NCBI GenBank assembly: GCA_009599575.1
Contig: VWND01000069.1
Coordinates: forward strand, 620,001-684,000
Direction of reading: 5' to 3'
DNA: 64,000 nt
Origin: Blumeriella jaapii
Taxonomy: Eukaryota; Ascomycota; Leotiomycetes; Helotiales; Drepanopezizaceae
Shown here in pieces: positions 10,411 to 23,216 of the stretch. The translations under genes and the position numbers were made by a program. The notes under the pieces were generated by a model, which did not search any database, was not told where the DNA came from, and saw only the letters and a list, made by a program, of their open reading frames with translations. Each line of letters opens with the position of its first letter. The first letter of the stretch is position 1.

Positions 10411-13400
10411 ATTCGTAGCTTACGAAATAAGCGCCGTTTTTATATTTTTCGCAGCCGTCCGAAAAAATCGTAACGTTTCCGAAGAATAATTCTATTTATT
10501 ATTTTTTAAAATCTTCCGCGGCTTTTTTTTTTTTAACGCTTATAATAAAATCGATGCGGCTGCCGGGCGAAAAATACGAAAAAATTAATTTAAATCGTGG
10601 AATTTATAAAAAAATATCGCCGAAGCGCTGGATTTTCGTTTTGACGGCTATATATATACCCGCGTATCTGCCTCGAAAAATTACTAAAATAAAAATGCGT
10701 TAAACTAAAAAATACGCTTCGTTTACGATTTGCAATTTTATCGTAAAGCGTGCTTTAGCCTTTTCTAAAACCGCGCTTACGAAAAAAAAGCCTGCGTTCC
10801 GTATTATTATAATAAAAAAAATAATACGTTATATAAAAAGTATTTTTCGTGCGGCTAAAATAATAGTTTTTTATATTAAATCGATATGGCCGCCGAAACG
10901 AATGCTAATTTGGCTGTTTCGTTCGGTTCGGCGTTTAAATTTCGTACGGCTTGCGTATTAAATTTCGGTTTTAAATAATATCGAAAAAAAAATACAAATA
11001 ATTATTATTTTTCGCAGCGCGTTGGCCGGAAAGCTATTATTAATTCGGCCGAAACTTTTAATATATTGCGCCGTTTATCGTATTTTGCTTACGCGTTTTT
11101 TAACGTATCGTTTAAAAATAAGTTTTCGATCGAATCAGATTTTTAGCTAGCGCAGCGCGGATTGCTCGCTTTTTTTCGCTGTAATAATACAAAAAATCGT
11201 GATTTTATCGTCGATTATAATCGGAAAAGCGTAATTATTGTTTTGCGTAATATATATATATTATTTCGATTTTTTCCGGCGCGAAAACGATTTTATATTC
11301 GTTTTTTTATTCGAAAATATTACGAACGTTTTTCGCAAATAGCTCGATATTATCGTTTAAATTATATAAAATACGATAAATTAATATATCGTTTGCGTAT
11401 TTAAAGCGAAAAGTAAAATCTTAATTAAGCAATTTTGCTAAATATAATATATACAAAACCGAAAAAAATAGCGATTTTTGGAAAATGCCGTAATAAACGT
11501 AGCTAAAATCGGTGATTTTTTTTTCGAATCGTATTTGTATTCGTCGTTTCGTAAAAAACGATTTAATTAATAAAAAAAATAAAAAAAGCCATTTTTGCTC
11601 GGTTATTTTTTTAAATAAACGTCGGATCAAAACGGCGTCGAACGCGTTTTGCACGTTTAAAATAATAATCGTAATATATCTTTTTACGGCGAACGCAATT
11701 TCGATATCGGCCGTAAAATACGCTGCCAAATCGAAAGCAAAGCGTTTCGAAAAAGCGCTTTTATATTATAAATTAAATAAGCCGGTCGTAAACGCTGTTT
11801 ATACGATTTTGCTAGCAATAATTTTTTCGAAGCTTTTGAATATACAAAAAAAAAAAACGATCGAACGTTATAAGCGTAAAAAAAATTTGTTCCGTTTGCC
11901 GGTTTTAATTATTATAATTATTTCGGTCAGTTTTTAAAAAGTCGGAAAATAGTTCGTTGCGAAGCAGCGATTAAATAAATTATATATAACGGTTTTGATT
12001 TTTTTCTAACAGATTTTTAAAAATTTTATCGTAATCCGGTTAATATCCGAAAAAATATTAATAATTCCGATGCAATATTTTTCTATTTTTTCGAACGATA
12101 CGAAATTTATTTAAAAAAAATGGCCCGATTTTGTTTATTCGATAAAAGGATTTTGATCGAAATCGTCGGTAATTAAAAAACGGCCAAATACTTCGTTTTT
12201 TAAAATATTAGCTTTGTTTTTAATATTCTTAATTATAACGCCGTTTACTATTAATAAAAAAGTTTTAAAATTCGTAATTATTCGATATTAATTTATTATT
12301 TTATACAGTTTTTCGTTATTATCGATTCCGTTAATAAGCTTTCGCCAGTAATTTTTTTTCGCTTTGCGTATTATAACGAAAAATTATTTAATTTTTTCGA
12401 AAATTTCACCGTCGTATATTATTCTGCGTATTCGCAAATATCTGTTTTTGACTTTTTAGCATTCGTTAATCCATTATAAAATAATCTGTAAGCTTTTTTA
12501 AAAAGGCTTTCCGGCAATTGTAATACTTTTTTAAAAAACCCGGGCCAGCGCAGCCGCGTATTCGTTCAGCTTTTTTAACGTTAATAATATAACGAAGTTC
12601 GCAAATCGGCTGATTTTTGCGCGTATCAAATTTGCAAATTTGCTAAGTTTTAAATCGAATACTTTGTAATATATTTAAATTACGAATATTTTCCTTTTGT
12701 TAAAAAAAATCGTTATTTAAATTTTATAATTTAAGCCGCTATATATATTATATCGTATCGTAATAATCGAATTAAGCATATTCGAAAAAATAAAATTTAA
12801 AACGTATTTTTTATTATAAATAAATTCGCTAGCGGCGCCGATAAAATCCATATTCGAAATAACAGCTTAATCCGCGAAATATTTTTTACTTTTTGCCGTG
12901 TCCGATCCGAATTCGAAAATGTCGTATCGAACATTAAAATCGCCGTTTATTATATAATTAAAAAATAATTCGAAATATATTACGTAGTTTAATATTTATT
13001 AAATATAACTTTGTTTATATACGTTGAAAATAAAATATATATTTACGTTTAGCCAAAGCAGATTTTGCTATTAATTAATCGTCGTTGTTATAAATTAAAC
13101 TTTGCGCTTTTTCGGATATAAATTAATATTTTAAAGCGTATTCGCTCGAAGATTTCCTTTTCGATTTCGTTTTATAAATCGATCGATGCATACAAATCGT
13201 ATAACAGATAATTTTGTATTTTGGTTTTCGAAGTATTTTAAGATTTTTGCACGCAAATTACGTTTATGCGCTTTATATCGTACAAATGCAAAAGCGTAAT
13301 ATGCTTCGGTTATTCTTTTTAAACGTTTGCTTAGCAAATATTAAAATTTGTTCTAAGCTTTCGATTGCGAAATCTTTCGCGTTGCTTATATAAATATTTT
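10411..13400 (-). pseudogene. LINE ORF2: endonuclease - reverse transcriptase - RNase H
   Basis: Non-LTR retrotransposon ORF2 on the minus strand, Tad1/I-like in domain order. An EEP-type endonuclease starts near 13330 (INVICVQ, where the family has VQEPW) and continues with GDFNVRYDIFEFGSD near 12940. The RT follows at 11421-11729, with the VQNAFDAVL and SVLYILYLAKLL blocks. The catalytic YADD box reads YAND at 11388-11399. An RNase H start (SDGCEKYKNGAY) lies next to 10411 and continues at 4013-4143 across Gypsy-B1. Stops of RIP type break the frame throughout. It is the host for all LTR elements here, so it is the oldest layer. Confidence 0.85.
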
Positions 13401-13730
13401 ATTATTAAAAAATAAAAATATCAATATTAATATTTATTTTTTTTAATTCGTTTGCGAAAACTTAAAACTTATTTCGTAATTGATCCGATAAAAACGGATA
13501 AATTGCTTTTAACGAAATAAAAAAAAATATGCTTTGCGAAAAAACTACGAAAATCGTATCGTCGAAAATCGAATATGCTTTTCGGCCAAAATGCTAAATA
13601 TTCAACGATTGCTTTAAAACTGAATTTCGAATTAAGCGGCTTAAAAAAGTTACGTTCGGCGTTATAGCCGCGGCGGAAATAATAATTAAAAGCGCGATGA
13701 TTTTTTGCTCGTATACCGTTACGACGTTTT
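13401..13730 (-). pseudogene. LINE ORF1, 3' part
   Basis: This minus-strand sequence lies upstream of the endonuclease and continues at 50108 once Gypsy-B2 and one GTTTT duplication are removed. An open frame then runs through the join (KKREN | VVTVYEQK). A competing open frame of 121 codons (13469-13834) runs into the B2 LTR and is probably a shadow. I recognise no ORF1 motif; the assignment rests on position and on frame continuity. Confidence 0.5.
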
Positions 13731-14028
13731 TGTAACGATCTAATCAGTCGAAGGGCTGGGAGATCAGTCAACTGGTCGCCGTGTTCATATGGTATGAGAA
13801 AACGAGCCTTTGGTTTTGTAACAAAAATATTCACTTAAAATTAACAACTGCAAAAAGCAAAGATTGCTAAAAAGAAAAAGCCTTATATATATGAATAGTT
13901 TCTACAGTTGATGAGAAAACTCATCAGAAAACCAGGAAGCTTGCAGCTATACGTAATTGCTAGAAAGCTTGCAGCTATACGTAATTGCTGGAGTAATACG
14001 CGAGGTGGCAAAAAAGTGAATCGTTATA
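13731..14028 (-). repeat. 3' LTR of Gypsy-B2 (298 bp)
   Basis: Begins TGTAACGATC and ends TCGTTATA. It contains a TATA-like run (ttatatatat). A 28-bp segment with core AGCTTGCAGCTATACGTAAT is tandemly duplicated at about 13938-13993, which accounts exactly for its extra length over the partner LTR (270 bp). Confidence 0.92.
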
Positions 14029-16290
14029 CTATCTCCCCGTCCGAAAAAAGCGCGCCCTCGAGCTTTTATCTATTAGTACGTTACTATCCAAGTAATCGTA
14101 CGAATTTAAACCTTCGGAATACGCCTTCAGCCAATTTACAAGTTTTGCAAAAGAACCGGAAAGCTTTTTATGCGCCAAATGAAAATCGCGCATTTTCAGA
14201 AAAGCATATATAAAATCAAACGCGGAGTATTACGTGAAATTTTTATTTAAGCCTATTTAAAAAGCTTTATACTAAAGGGTTTTCCGTTGCATTCGATAGA
14301 CGATTAATTTTTCGATTTCGTATTTAAGTTTATTAATTATATTAATAAATTTAAAAGCTGGATTAACCTGATTTGAAAGCGCGTCGTCGGCTGCTTTACG
14401 CAGTCGATTAGCGTAAAAAACTAAATGTACGTTTATAGTACTAAAAAGATCTAGCTTAAAAACGTTATCGAAAATTTTGGTTATAATTTTAAAAAGGCCG
14501 TTTGTAAAATTGTCGAGCTTGCGAAAAGGCCGAAAAATCGAAAATAAACGCATATCGAATTATACGTAATCGCTAACGTTAAAATCGATCGCGCGGCGAA
14601 ATTTATTCGCATTTTTTTTTATTTTATCGTAGGTTTATTAAAAGTGCGATTTGGCGAGGTTTTAGGCGTCGTAATGGCGGCGAGCGTACGCACGAGTTTC
14701 GTTTGCGTTTAGTTTGTGTAAAAAGTTGGAAAAAAAAATATCGAATTTTCAATTTTAATTAATATAGGAAATATAACCGTATACAATTTTAAAAAGTGAA
14801 AGGCCATTTAGATTTTCGTAAAAAAAGACCATTTGAGCGAAATTTATTATTGAAAAAAATTCGCTTTAATCGTTTTAATAAAAATTTACAAAGGGTCGAA
14901 AGCGTTTTTACAGGTATTAATTATAAATTTCGGTTTGATTATCGGTTTCGGAATAAGCGGCTATCGAAAGCTTTAATTGCGTACCGAATATTTTATTTAA
15001 TTTAAATCAGAAAATAAATTAATATTAAGGGCCACGATCGCTAATAATACTTTTCGAAAGGCCAAAATACTTGTATACGTGGAATATATATAATTTGGCG
15101 AAGCTTCGAACGTCGATATTTTTATAATAAAGGATCGAAATAGCTTGCTTAGAAAAGCGATTTATTATTACGAATACGTTATCGTAATTATATTTGTTTT
15201 TGTTAAAATTGCAAAAATTTATTATAATATGTTTTTAAAAGTGGTCAGAAACAAAAAAAGACTGAAAAAAACCGGGGCGTTTATTTTTTGAAATAAAACT
15301 TTTTCGATAAACGTGGCAATTGCGATAGTATTGTTTTACAAAAGCTGTTATATTTTGCTAATAATATTAGTCCGAAAGTAATTATATAATTTTGCGAGCG
15401 CTAAAATAAGCGGTGGAAATTTGGTCGTGTATTTTTCGTATAAGGGCCAAACGAAAATAATCGACGTTTAGTATTATTAGGCGATCGTGATATAATAGCA
15501 GGTCGCGTTCAAATATATACAAAATATTATTGGCGTCGTTTTTTTTCGTAGCGTTTCGTATAGTTTTTTTTCGGAAGGCTATTAGGCTGCTAGCTATACG
15601 ATTAGCGTGGAAAAGCTGGTCAACGATACGAAATGCGAAAAAGAAATCAGCTATTTTAACGATAAAAACAATTGTTTCGGAGGCCGTGGAAAATCGAAGT
15701 TTTTTAATTAAAAAGCGGTGATTAATTTAATTGGCTCGAAAAAGGGTTTGCAGACGCTGGGTGCGTTTAAAAGAGTTTTGACGGTCGAGTTCGTTCGTAC
15801 GACGTATTAATGCGTTAGTCAGAAGGTTATGTTTATTTAATTTATACGTAATAAAAAAGTTATAATCGGCGAGGAGCTCGGCTTAGCGTATTTGTCGAGC
15901 GTTTAAAAGTTTAAAAATTATAAAATATTTTAAAGTTTTATAATTAGTAATAATTTTAATTTAATAAACTGAGCTAGTTAGTTTAGTACGAAAGTTGCTT
16001 AGAAATTTTACGATTGCGAGCATTTTTTTATCGTATACGACGTAGTTTAGTTTTGCGAAAATTATAGTTTTGTTAAAATAAGCGATTGAAAGCTAATCGT
16101 CGCTATGAAATTGCGAAAGCATAAAAGCTATTACGCCGTCGGAAGCGTTAGTTTTTAATATATAGAAAAGGTTTTGCTTATAATATTATAGAACTGGTAT
16201 AGTAATAAAGGCTAGTATAAAAAGGTCGAAACTTTTTTGATATTCAGAAATGAAATTATAAAAAACGTTAGCTTTAGTCAAATGAATTAA
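14029..16290 (-). pseudogene. Gypsy-B2 pol, 3' half (RNase H, integrase, chromodomain)
   Basis: Read on the minus strand from 16290 down. The RT-RNase H connection (LTKANVFYNFISEYQKSFDLF) and RNase H (LKTNASDGVIAFMLSQF, AKLNYVVYDKKMLAIVK, LLNARQIRQAELLADY) occupy about 15700-16280. Integrase follows. Its C-terminal end (NVHLVFYANRLRKAADDAL at about 14400) leads into a chromodomain-like block (YEIEKLIVYRMQRKTLQYKAF, then YSA-DF) and a short tail near 14050. The tail region around 14040-14210 is less AT-rich than the rest. The 14272-14553 piece is the longest unbroken part. Confidence 0.85.
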
Positions 16291-16554
16291 TGTAAAACGA
16301 TAATACCTTGTATTAATAGAAGTTGGTAGTTTTAGCTATAATCGAGGCATAAACCCCTCCGAGACCCCCTGCCACTGACTACCTTCAACAGATATAAAAA
16401 CAAAGCACCCCTTTAGATAGTACCATAGGCACGCAATTCAATTTATACTTTTATTTTTTTTTTTCCTTTTTTCAGTTTTTTTTAAGGATTTCCTAAACTA
16501 TTTTACTCACCGACATATGGCCGTATTAGTTTGGTTTTCTTATTTATTTTTATA
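16291..16554 (+). repeat. Gypsy-C LTR 1 (5' LTR of copy 1)
   Basis: Begins TGTAAAACG and ends TTTTATA (TTTTACA in the less mutated copies). It carries a TATA-like motif (agatataaaaacaaag) about 100 bp in. The flank before it is TTAA. Confidence 0.92.
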
Positions 16555-17324
16555 TTTAGTAATTTACGCAAAAATTCAAATTTCGGTATTTCGTTTTTAT
16601 ATACTCGCCGATATATTTTTTAAATTTACAATTAAAATCGATTTCGATATTTCGCTATTACGGCTTAAAAAACCTTTTATATAATATTATTCGCAGCTGC
16701 ATTATATAAAAGACTTTTAATAGCTTTTTTTATTTTACGCACAGTTATTAAATTACAAAAATACAATATATTTTAAAAACGTTTGAAATTGCGGTTAGGC
16801 AATTTTGAACCGTGCGAAGTTCAAAGCTCGAAAATCGCTTTTTTATTTAAAAATAACAAATCGAATATTGGTTCGTACGCTTCGACCGCTGCGCTCGGCC
16901 TTTTTAAACTAAATTTTTTTTAGTTAAACGCTTGGCGAAAACTCAACTTTTTGATTTTACGCTTTATGATTATAGCAATTACAATTTGCGGCTTTTTATT
17001 AAAAATAATAAAAAAATGGCTGTACGTGCATTGGCCTGAGCCACGGAATATCGAAACCGTGAATTATATAATAATATTATATTAATTCAATTAACTTATT
17101 AAAAAACAAATTTTTTAATACGCTATCCAAATGTCTGGACGCAATTTTATTTTATTTAATTTTTTTAAAAAATACAGAAACTTTTTAATAGCTTTTTTAT
17201 TAAAAACGATTTTTTTCATATTAAAAACTTTTAATTTGCAATTCCAGAAAACATTTATTCGTTTAATTCAAACTTTATTAATATTTTCATTAATATTATA
17301 AACAACGACGCTTTTCGTTTTCTT
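16555..17324 (+). other. Gypsy-C copy 1 leader (5' untranslated, before Gypsy-A+ insertion)
   Basis: AT-rich leader between the C LTR and gag, collinear with 34783-35553 of copy 2. No ORF is visible. Gypsy-A+ begins after ATGCG at 17325-17329. Confidence 0.75.
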
Positions 17325-17329
17325 ATGCG

Positions 17330-17742
17330 TGTCAGGAACCAACATCACGTATATGAGTCAGGTGATCCGCCAAGATCCTCTGCCTCCTACCAACCCTCGA
17401 ATAATACTCTCTGCGGATAGGCCGTGGGGGCCGGATAGTACTATAAGGGCTGAAAATGACATTTAGGTAAAACATTTTATAAGAATAATTACTAAGAAAC
17501 CAGTTATTAGGATTATATTAAGAAGGATAAAAAAAGGTCGGAATGGGGGCTGGAAAAGCATATTAAATGGGGCTCGCCTGATTTCCTAGGAAATACTTTT
17601 CTCGAAGGCTCCACCCCTTCTTTTGTACTTATACACGCCTTTTACTAAAAATGTAAAAGGTAGAAATCAGTTTGATTATTAACCCAATCTTATCTGAGCT
17701 TTATTGTCTGAACTAATGTTTCTCTGCTTTTCAATCTTTATA
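17330..17742 (+). repeat. 5' LTR of Gypsy-A+ (413 bp)
   Basis: Begins TGTCAGGAACC and ends CTTTATA (CTTACA in the 3' LTR, RIP-type change). The element leader follows, with the start ttctgatctttctatcc. Confidence 0.95.
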
Positions 17743-17835
17743 TTCTGATCTTTCTATCCACCGGGACGGCAGTTCGATACTATTAAAACAACTTTTTATT
17801 ATATTATTACATTTATATCGTTATTATCGATATTA

Positions 17836-19407
17836 TGGCCTTTCGTATTCGCAGAAAACAAGCATCTCCAGCTATTTAAGAAGATCCAGCACCTTCGACT
17901 GCTTAAGAAAACCTCGTATTATCGTTTCCTCTGACGTCATCAGCCTTACTAAGGGTCGAAAATACTCTATCATCAGAGCGCGACGACTTTTCAATTTTTT
18001 TTATCGAAAAAATCATTAAAAAAGGCCACGTTTAAAGCGATTCGAAAAAACCTTCCACCGAGACCCTGATTTATCTGGCTAATAAACGAACCCGCGTCGA
18101 ATAAAAAAAGAACGATAAACGTAAGAAAGTAAAAAAGATACGAGCTAAAATAAAGCAGAAAAAACTAAGAAAAAAGTCTACGAAACAATCAAAAAACTCG
18201 AAGAAATTAAAAGACGCCGAAACGAATTCCGAAAAAAGGTTAAACAATTTCAACGAGAACTTAACGTTTTCGAAAATATCGAAAAAAAGGTTTTTATACT
18301 TCTTAACACCGTCCCAACTGAAAAAAAACAGAAAATAATCTAAGCCGGCGATTACTATAGAGTATCCTCGGAGCATTACGATAATAATACTTATTAAAAA
18401 CGATCTAACATCTTTTTTAAGCATATTATATCTTTTGTAAAAAACACAGCGAATTCGAGCCGAAGGGCACTAAAAATAAAAGACTTTTTAATATATCGAA
18501 GGAAAAATACTAAAAAAGCTTAATTTTTTATTCGGCGTGCAGAGCGAAGCTTTCGCCAGGATAAAAGGGTAACATTTTGTACCGATTAAAAGAAAATTGA
18601 CGTCTGTGTTTTAGCTTTCGACGATAAAATAGAAAAAAGATGGATCGGATACGAACGACGTTTTACGAACATTCGAATTATATAGAACGATTTCAAAAGA
18701 TAGATATTAGACTTTCTAATAAATGCGAAAAATCGAAAAATCGCGGCCTCGAATTTATACGATAAAGCGAAGCAAAAAAAGCATAAATTAATTAACGATT
18801 TCGTTGCTTATTTAAATAATTTCGAATAGCAATTGCAAATAACAAACGATGCGACTAAAAGAAAGATGTTTTTCGCAAAACTCCGACCTACTTTTCGAAA
18901 AGAAATTATTAAACAAAGCAATATTACAGCTATAAGCTCGCACGAAAAATTAGTATTAATCGTTCGTCGTATCGAAAATGCTAATAAAGTTATCAGCGAC
19001 GAAACGAAAAATAATAAACGACGAAACGAGCGTAAAAAAAAAAAGGAGAAAAAGACTTATACTTACGATCAAGGCTTAAAAGCTAAAACAGATATATATC
19101 GTTTTCGATTCGAGCATACGTATAAAAAAAAAAACGAAAGCGAAAAAACGATAATCCTAACAAAATTCTTTAGAATTTTAAAATTCCTAACGACTTTTCT
19201 TACTTTTCGAAATGCAGTCGCTGTCAAAAGAAAAGGCACCGTATGGCCAATTGTCCAGAAGTCGAATGCTATAAATGCAACAGAAAAGGACATATAGCCC
19301 TAAACTGCCCCGAAGCTAACAAGTTTAAAGATTCGGGAAAAGCTTCCGCTCGATTTTAATTTCGTCGCTGCCAATAAGATCGAGCGAAAAAAAAAAGCAA
19401 AAAATAA
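17836..19407 (+). pseudogene. gag of Gypsy-A+
   Basis: Starts at ATG 17836 (MAFRIRRKQ), 94 bp after the LTR. It encodes a lysine-rich capsid-type protein with several in-frame TAA/TAG where Gln or Trp is expected. The open segment 18833-19297 covers the capsid C-terminal part. Two CCHC zinc knuckles are read near 19210-19310 ([14 protein letters not shown], then [14 protein letters not shown]), the nucleocapsid that packages the RNA. The frame ends at TAA 19405-19407. The protease frame is -1 relative to gag, and a run of ten A (19387-19396) lies in the overlap. Confidence 0.85.
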
Positions 19408-22400
19408 TAATTTCAGTCGAGATTAAAAAAGCCAAGGGCGAAACTCGTACGAAACGAGCTTTTATCGACTGCGGCGCGGAGAAAAACTGCGTAATTCAAA
19501 AGTTATCAGTTAAATATAAATAAAAACCAATTTAAAAACGTATTGATTTATTTACGGTTAAGGAAAAAAAAATAATTATTTACGGCACGTATACGCAATC
19601 CATTCGCGCTATTGATAATTATGAAATAACTAAAAAAATACAGAGCGATTTCGTGGCTTGCGATATAAATATCTCAGGGGTTTTATTTATTTTAAAATTC
19701 TTTTGGTTGCGAAATATCGACCCCGTTATAAGCTTTCGAGCTAAATCGTGGCGATATCCAATCGAACGCTTACAGCTTAATCTCGTTATAATCAAACGTT
19801 TCAAAAAGGAATCCAAAAGAAAGCAAGCGTTTTGTATCGTTTTAAAAAAAGCTACTGAAAAACAACACTAATTATCCTTTAAATACGACGATTACGCCGA
19901 CGTGTTCGACGATATCGCCGCGGTTATCCTAGCTTTTCACCATTTTATAAAGCATCGAATAAACTTCGCGGAGGGGAAGGACCCCTTTTAAAAACCAGTC
20001 TATCTTTTGTCGGAATTTAAACTCACCGAATTACGCGAATATTTCGATTCGAGCTTAAAAAAGGGCTGGATAAAAAGGTTTACTAGCCTTGCCGGCGCAC
20101 CGGTAATATTTATACCGAAAAAAAACGAAAGTTTACGATTATGCGTCGATTATAAGAGTTTAAACGCAATTACGATTAAAAATCGAACTCCCCTATCTTT
20201 TATAAGCGAAACTTTAAATCGTTTAAGAAAAGCTAAAATATTCACTAAGCTAGACTTTATTTGGGCGTACCACCGCCTTCGAATAAAAGAAGGAAATAAA
20301 TGGAAAACTGCGTTTCGCATTCGTTACGGACACTTCGAATACTGCGTATTACCTTTCGGCCTTTCGAACGCATCAGCAACCTTCCAAGCGTATATTAATT
20401 AAGCTTTAGTCGGTTTAATGGATGTTACGTATATAATTTACTTCGACGATATTCTAATATTTTCCGAAAATCCCGACGATTACACAAACGCGGTAAAAGA
20501 AATTCTCGAAAAACTTCGTATTAATAAACTTTACGGAAATCTGAAAAAATATGCTTTCGATACGAATACGATTAAGTTCCTAGGCTTCGTCGTTATTTTT
20601 ACGGGAATTAAGATGGACCCAGGAAGAATAGATAGTATTCGGAAATGGCCATCTTCTATTACATAGCGAGATATTCAAATGTTTTTAGGTTTTATCAACT
20701 TTTATAAACGTTTTATTAAAAACTACGCTAAGCTTTGCCGATTTATTATAAATTTTTTAAAAGGAATACAACGAAAAAAAATGTCGGGCCCTTTTCGTTT
20801 TCTATTCGAAGCGAAGCTCGCCTTTTTACTTTTAAAAGAAAAGTTTTGCCAAGCATCGATTTTACGCTATTTCGACCTTCGATTAAAAATCCAAGTCGAA
20901 ACAAACGCTTCGAAATTCGCTATAAGCGGAATATTATTTTAATTATTCGGGGAAAGTGCGGAGGCACGTTGGCACCCTATCGCATATTATTCGAAAAAGC
21001 TTTTTTTTATAAAACAAAAATACGAGGTTTACGACGCTGAGCTAATAGCTATAGTTTACGCTTTTAAACAATGGAGCCAATATTTACGTAGCGTTTCCGA
21101 CGTTATTATTATACGTACAAATTATTATAATCTAAAATACTTTTTTACGAAAAAACGTTTAAACGGACGCCAAGCGAAATGGGCCGACGAGCTAGTTGAA
21201 TACGATTTTGCAATCGAATATAAAACAAAAGTTTTTAACCCGACGAATGGTTTTTTCCGCCGGCCAGATTTAAAAAAAAATTTAAAAAAAGATAACGAGC
21301 AGCTGCTTACGCTGCATCGTAAGCTGAAACTAGCTTATTTGAGAAATTTTAAAATATTTTCCGCAATAAAAACACGCTTAAAATCGGAGCATAAACTATT
21401 TCGCGCCGATAAGTATTCGAAGCCTTTGTTAACGGAATCAAAAAATAAAAAACAAGCGGAAAAGAGCTAAATAAAAGGCTTTTTCGCCGGACTGTTTTTT
21501 GCTAGTGTTATTAATTGCAAATAATATATACCACGGAGCGTAGCCGCTGTATTACTATAATCCGAAACGGCTAATAACGAGCTAGCAAAACCGATTTACA
21601 AAACTATTTTTAAATTGCAAAAATTTGATTTTTTTGTATTACAAAAAACGTACGAATCGGCTTCGCAAAGCAGTCGAGCCGGATCCGAGAAATACTGGCG
21701 TATAGGCCAAAATGAATTATTACGTTATAAAAAACGTGCGTATATTCCGAATAAAAGCGCTATTAAAAGCGAAATATTAAAAATTAATTACAACGATCCG
21801 ACCGCCGGCTATTAAAGCTTTCGGCGAACGCTAGAACTGGTCGAAAAAAAGTATTTCTGGCCTGGTTTACAAAGCGACGTAAAGCGTTACGTCAATACGT
21901 GTGGAAAATGCTAAAGAAACAAGCCTAGAAAGCACCGACTCTATGGCGAGTTAGCCCCCTTTTCGACCCTTACAAAACCTTAGGAAAAAATAACCATAGA
22001 TTTTATTACGGGTCTATCCTTTAGCAAAAAACGAAATCGTATTTACGATTCGATACTCGTTATAATAAACTAATATACGAAGCTGTCGAAATACATACCG
22101 ATATAAAAAACAATTTCAGCCCCAGATTTGGCTAAGATATTTATATAATACGTTTACAAAGATTTTGGCTGCTTTAAAAAGATTACCATAAACAAAAGGT
22201 CAGTTTTTATTAGTAAATTCTGGTTTTTAGTAATATTTTACCTACAGATACGACGTCGATTAAGCACCGCTTTTTATTTTTAAACCGATGGCCAAACGGA
22301 ACGTTAAAATCAAATTTTAGAATTTTATTTTCGCACGTACTGCGATTATCGATAAAACGATTAGGCTACGAAGCTTGCTTTAGCCGAGTTTACGTATAAC

Positions 22401-23132
22401 AACTCGATATACGCTTCTACGGGTTCTACTTTCTTTCGTATGTTGTACGGCTTTCACCCAAAACTTGGCAGCAACGTCGAAAGCGACGTCGTAAAAAAAG
22501 AGATATCGTCAGCGGAAAAACGAATTAAAATATTGCAAGAAAAAAAAGAAATACTTAGTAGAAAGCTAAAAAAAGCCAACGCGAACCACAAAAGGTTTTA
22601 CGACGCTAAACACAAGAAAATTAGATTTCAAATAAACGACAAAATACTATTGTCGATTAAAAACCTTCGATAGCTGCGATCTTCTCGAAAACTTTCAGAT
22701 AAATATCTAGGGTCTTTTAAAATTAAGCGAATTATACACGAGCACGGCCAAGCTTACTAATTCGAGCTTCCTTTTTAATATCGTATTTACGATACCTTCT
22801 ACGTTTTTCTATTAGAACCTTGGCAGGGTCGGAACGATACCGAGCCGAAGAATAATATAATAAAACTTCAAAAACCCGAAGAATACGAGATCAAATCAAT
22901 ACAAGCTTATAAAAATACAAAAAAAGGCCGATATTATTTAATACGATAAAAAGGCTATTTACCAAGCGAAGACTTCTGGAAGCCAGAAAACCATTTTACG
23001 AACGCAAAAGAAATTGTAAAAAAATATTTAAAAAATACGATAAATAATAGCAACGGAGCAGTAACGAATGCGCGCCGTAAAGGCAAAAAAAAGAAAACAA
23101 AAATACTTAGAAAACCCCAGAACCGCCGCTAA
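19408..23132 (+). pseudogene. pol of Gypsy-A+ (PR-RT-RNase H-IN-chromodomain)
   Basis: Domains in order: aspartic protease with DCGAE at 19467-19481; RT with LRLCVDYKSLN, TKLD, PFGLSNA and the intact catalytic YFDD at 20439-20450; RNase H with VETNASKFAISGIL at about 20896-20940 and RRPD near 21265; integrase with a Zn-binding region at about 21800-21915 (one His changed to Tyr) and core motifs TIDFITGL (about 21995) and TDGQTERQNQ (about 22280); and a chromodomain-like end at about 22880-23030 (EEYEIKSIQAYKN..YYLIR.KGY). The reading frame stops at 23130-23132. In-frame TAA/TAG at about fifteen Gln/Trp positions make it a pseudogene. Confidence 0.9.
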
Positions 23133-23216
23133 GCCAATTCATTTTCATCGTTATCCTTCTTTATCGTTATCGCCATTTCTTTCAAATTTAAAAGCAGCGG
23201 CAGGCTAAAAAAAAAA

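Noticed and set aside
11512..11937. Plus-strand ORF of 141 codons in the LINE
   Set aside because: Shadow of the minus-strand LINE reverse transcriptase frame, which carries recognisable motifs (11421-11729).
13908..14213. Plus-strand ORF of 101 codons across the B2 LTR
   Set aside because: It begins inside the LTR and covers the antisense of the Gypsy-B2 integrase tail; no motif, and the minus-strand reading is recognised.
18071..18424. Minus-strand ORF of 117 codons, Phe/Ser-rich
   Set aside because: Antisense shadow of the lysine-rich Gypsy-A+ gag.
20735..21040. Plus-strand ORF of 101 codons overlapping pol
   Set aside because: A different frame from the RT-RNase H frame (20679-20942), which carries the motifs; the same shadow is seen in A' at 304-609.
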